Assembly (NCBI RefSeq): GCF_029360705.1
Contig: NZ_JARKMX010000001.1
Location: 1,111,919-1,175,918 of the forward strand
DNA: 64,000 nt
Direction of reading: 5' to 3'
DNA from: Paraflavitalea pollutisoli
GTDB lineage: Bacteria; Bacteroidota; Bacteroidia; Chitinophagales; Chitinophagaceae
Below the pieces are notes generated by a model. The model saw nothing but the letters and a program-made list of their open reading frames with translations. It did not search any database and was not told the DNA's origin. Shown in pieces: positions 62,813-64,000 of this stretch (position 1 is the stretch's first letter; every line of letters starts with the position of its first letter). The translations under genes and the position numbers were made by a program.

Positions 62813-62898
62813 TATGCCTGCGGATTGCCTACGGATTGCCTGGCTCCTCAATGAAAACAGGCCATACGTAGGTATAGTGTAGGCAATATGCAGGCATA
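62813..62898. repeat. Imperfect 20-bp inverted repeat with internal GGATTGCC direct repeats
   Basis: TATGCCTGCGGATTGCCTAC (62813-62832) and GTAGGCAATATGCAGGCATA (62879-62898) match as reverse complements at 18 of 20 positions, 46 bases apart. GGATTCCCTACG, GGATTGCCTACG and GGATTGCCTGG follow each other nearby. No T run, so not a terminator. Confidence 0.65.
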
Positions 62899-62942
62899 CC
62901 GGCGGCAATAAAGGGGCAGACGGCTAGCTACCCGGCGGTTTT

Positions 62943-63127
62943 CCTCGCGCGTACGCGAGGCGGACTCCTGGAAAGTCGTATCCGGAAGTCACCGGCAGTG
63001 TCACTGTTCTGGAACAGTTCTGCCACTGTTCTGGCACTGCTCTGTAAGGGGGGGAATTCCCTGTGCAGTGTTTGAACATTGGCAGGCAAGTGCCAGGGGA
63101 GGGGGAAAGCTCCTCGCGTACGCGAGG
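62943..63127. repeat. Pair of CCTCGCG/CGCGAGG palindromes around CTGTTCTGG repeats
   Basis: CCTCGCGCGTACGCGAGG at 62943-62960 and the perfect palindrome CCTCGCGTACGCGAGG at 63112-63127 frame a 150-bp stretch. That stretch contains CACTGTTCTGG-type units repeated three to four times around 63000-63043. No coding frame is convincing here. Confidence 0.65.
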
Positions 63128-63284
63128 CTCGTCTGGAATCATTACCGGGGTGAAAGGCGGTAATTGCCGGGATTGGTTCGGAGATGCTTCGGGTCTGATT
63201 TGGGACTTCTTCGGGAAATACCGGAGTATTACCAATGAAAACACGAAGAATTCCCGAAGAAAAGGCATGAAATCCCTGGTCGCT

Positions 63285-63430
63285 ACTGCCTGGCTGCCTG
63301 GTTGCTTTTTCCGAACTCTTTGCCTTGCTGTCTTGCCTCTTTGCCTTGCTGCCTCTTTGCCTCCGTTGTCTTGCTGCCTCAATGCTTTTTTGCCTGGTTC
63401 CCACTCCTCCTTTTTGCCTCGCCTTTTCCC
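63285..63430. repeat. Low-complexity TTGCCT/GCTGCC-rich tract
   Basis: About 145 bp dominated by irregular repeats of TTGCCT, TTTGCC, CTTGCTG and TGCCTGG with very few A on the + strand. The strand bias is striking. The minus strand reads as short Arg/Gln/Lys/Ala-rich repeats in two frames, but nothing indicates a gene. Confidence 0.6.
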
Positions 63431-63533
63431 CCAAATTCGACCTGCTTTCCAATCACGGACGAAAAAAGTTTAGCCATCAAATCAGCCGTGGGAGCGGGTT
63501 TCAAAATATGCCCGGATAAATCATTCAAAAAGA

Positions 63534-63566
63534 TTTGGAATGAGCTTGCGTTCCCCCCTATCTTTG
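63534..63566 (+). promoter_or_regulatory. rRNA operon promoter P1
   Basis: TTTG (63534-63537), 21 bases, TATCTTTG (63559-63566), followed by a GCGGCCCGCTTT start region. Confidence 0.75.
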
Positions 63567-63699
63567 CGGCCCGCTTTGGAAAAATAGAGGGAGCGAAAAC
63601 GGCCGAAAATGCCGGATGAACAACCACCCAAAGTATCACTTAGCTCTTTGATTGACAGACAGTTGTAAGATAAAAGGAAAAGAAAAAAGTGAGAAAAAA

Positions 63700-63731
63700 T
63701 TTGGTGGTGAAAATGAAGCCTCTTATCTTTG
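63700..63731 (+). promoter_or_regulatory. rRNA operon promoter P2
   Basis: TTTG (63700-63703), 20 bases, TATCTTTG (63724-63731), followed by GCAGCCCGCTCC, similar to the start region of P1. The A-rich stretch before it (GGAAAAGAAAAAAGTGAG) may serve as an UP-like element. Confidence 0.8.
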
Positions 63732-63851
63732 CAGCCCGCTCCTAAAAAAAGCGAAAGTTCTTCGAAAAAGACGCAAGTCGATAGCAAGTTTGAAACGGTT
63801 CTGAGAGATTGAAAATGAGAAGAAAAACTTGCGAAATAATCATCGAAAAAG

Positions 63852-63881
63852 TTTGTTTGTTATAAAAATCACTTACCTTTG
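63852..63881 (+). promoter_or_regulatory. rRNA operon promoter P3
   Basis: TTTG (63852-63855), 18 bases, TACCTTTG (63874-63881), followed by GCAACCCC. The spacing is slightly short, but the -7 box is a full match. Confidence 0.75.
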
Positions 63882-64000
63882 CAACCCCAACGAAACGGGG
63901 TCAGCGAAGAAGGGCTGAGAGGCTCTGAAGTAACTGATAAAGATCTTTGAAAGTTTGGAAAGCAATAGCACATAAATGTTGAATTTATGGTAGATTCTGA
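63882..64000 (+). other. Start of an rRNA operon leader (16S beyond the window)
   Basis: The sequence after P3 has no reading frame and contains GATCTTTGAAAGTTTGGAAA followed by an A/T-rich stretch, as in pre-16S leaders of this phylum where a GATCTTTGA-type segment precedes 16S. No 16S sequence (AGAGTTTGATC) is reached before position 64000, so this is an inference from three strong promoters and the leader type. Confidence 0.65.

Noticed and set aside
62924..63452. Overlapping frames on both strands in the low-complexity region
   Set aside because: They arise from TTGCCT-type repeats without stop codons; composition is extreme and no start signal is visible.

Overview
The window looks like a chromosomal segment of a Bacteroidetes bacterium, most likely of the Chitinophagaceae (Chitinophaga/Niastella-type). 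The grounds are promoters of the Bacteroidetes form (TTTG, about 20 bases, TAnnTTTG) in front of two tRNA genes and an rRNA operon leader, Tat-exported Gfo/Idh/MocA and metallophosphoesterase proteins, DUF4143 ATPase and DUF4476 proteins, and giant RHS proteins with the core form typical of this phylum. No genus can be fixed from the sequence alone.

Layout. 0-5 kb: 3' part of an ABC exporter, a Tat-exported oxidoreductase, and a convergent Tat-exported phosphoesterase. 5-14.6 kb: a regulatory and hydrolase island with a secreted alpha/beta hydrolase, a YciI-like protein, an unknown 321-residue protein, two closely related sigma-54 activators (one with a receiver domain), two AraC regulators and an HSL-type esterase. 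A long inverted repeat lies in the divergent esterase/AraC spacer. 14.8-18.8 kb: an orphan Hsp70 with a coiled-coil tail, a very small GrpE-like protein, and a convergent membrane-anchored protein. 18.9-21.1 kb: two tRNA-Glu cassettes, each with its own promoter and terminator, flanking a TlpA-like thioredoxin gene and a candidate small RNA. 21.4-23.9 kb: gap and pgk, joined by a REP-like hairpin. 24.2-28.0 kb: LemA followed by four TPM-domain proteins, one split by a frameshift.

28.6-51.4 kb: a tightly packed seven-gene unit of about 22.8 kb. It encodes a probable outer-membrane protein, an exported Fn3-like protein, a lipoprotein, a 2283-residue SpvB/RHS-like shell protein, a small membrane-anchored protein and a 3469-residue RHS protein. 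The last ends in a variable, probably toxic tip and is followed 4 bases later by a likely immunity gene and a terminator. I consider this the most interesting system in the window: a two-giant-protein polymorphic toxin locus with its own envelope proteins.

51.7-62.0 kb: a small protein of unknown function, a TIMP-like protein with an S41 peptidase, a DUF4143 ATPase behind a 33-bp iteron-like array, an M1 aminopeptidase, a DUF4476 protein and truA. 62.0-63.5 kb has no convincing gene and is full of degenerate repeats, palindromes and low-complexity sequence. 63.5-64.0 kb holds three tandem rRNA promoters and the start of an rRNA leader; the 16S gene itself lies beyond the window.
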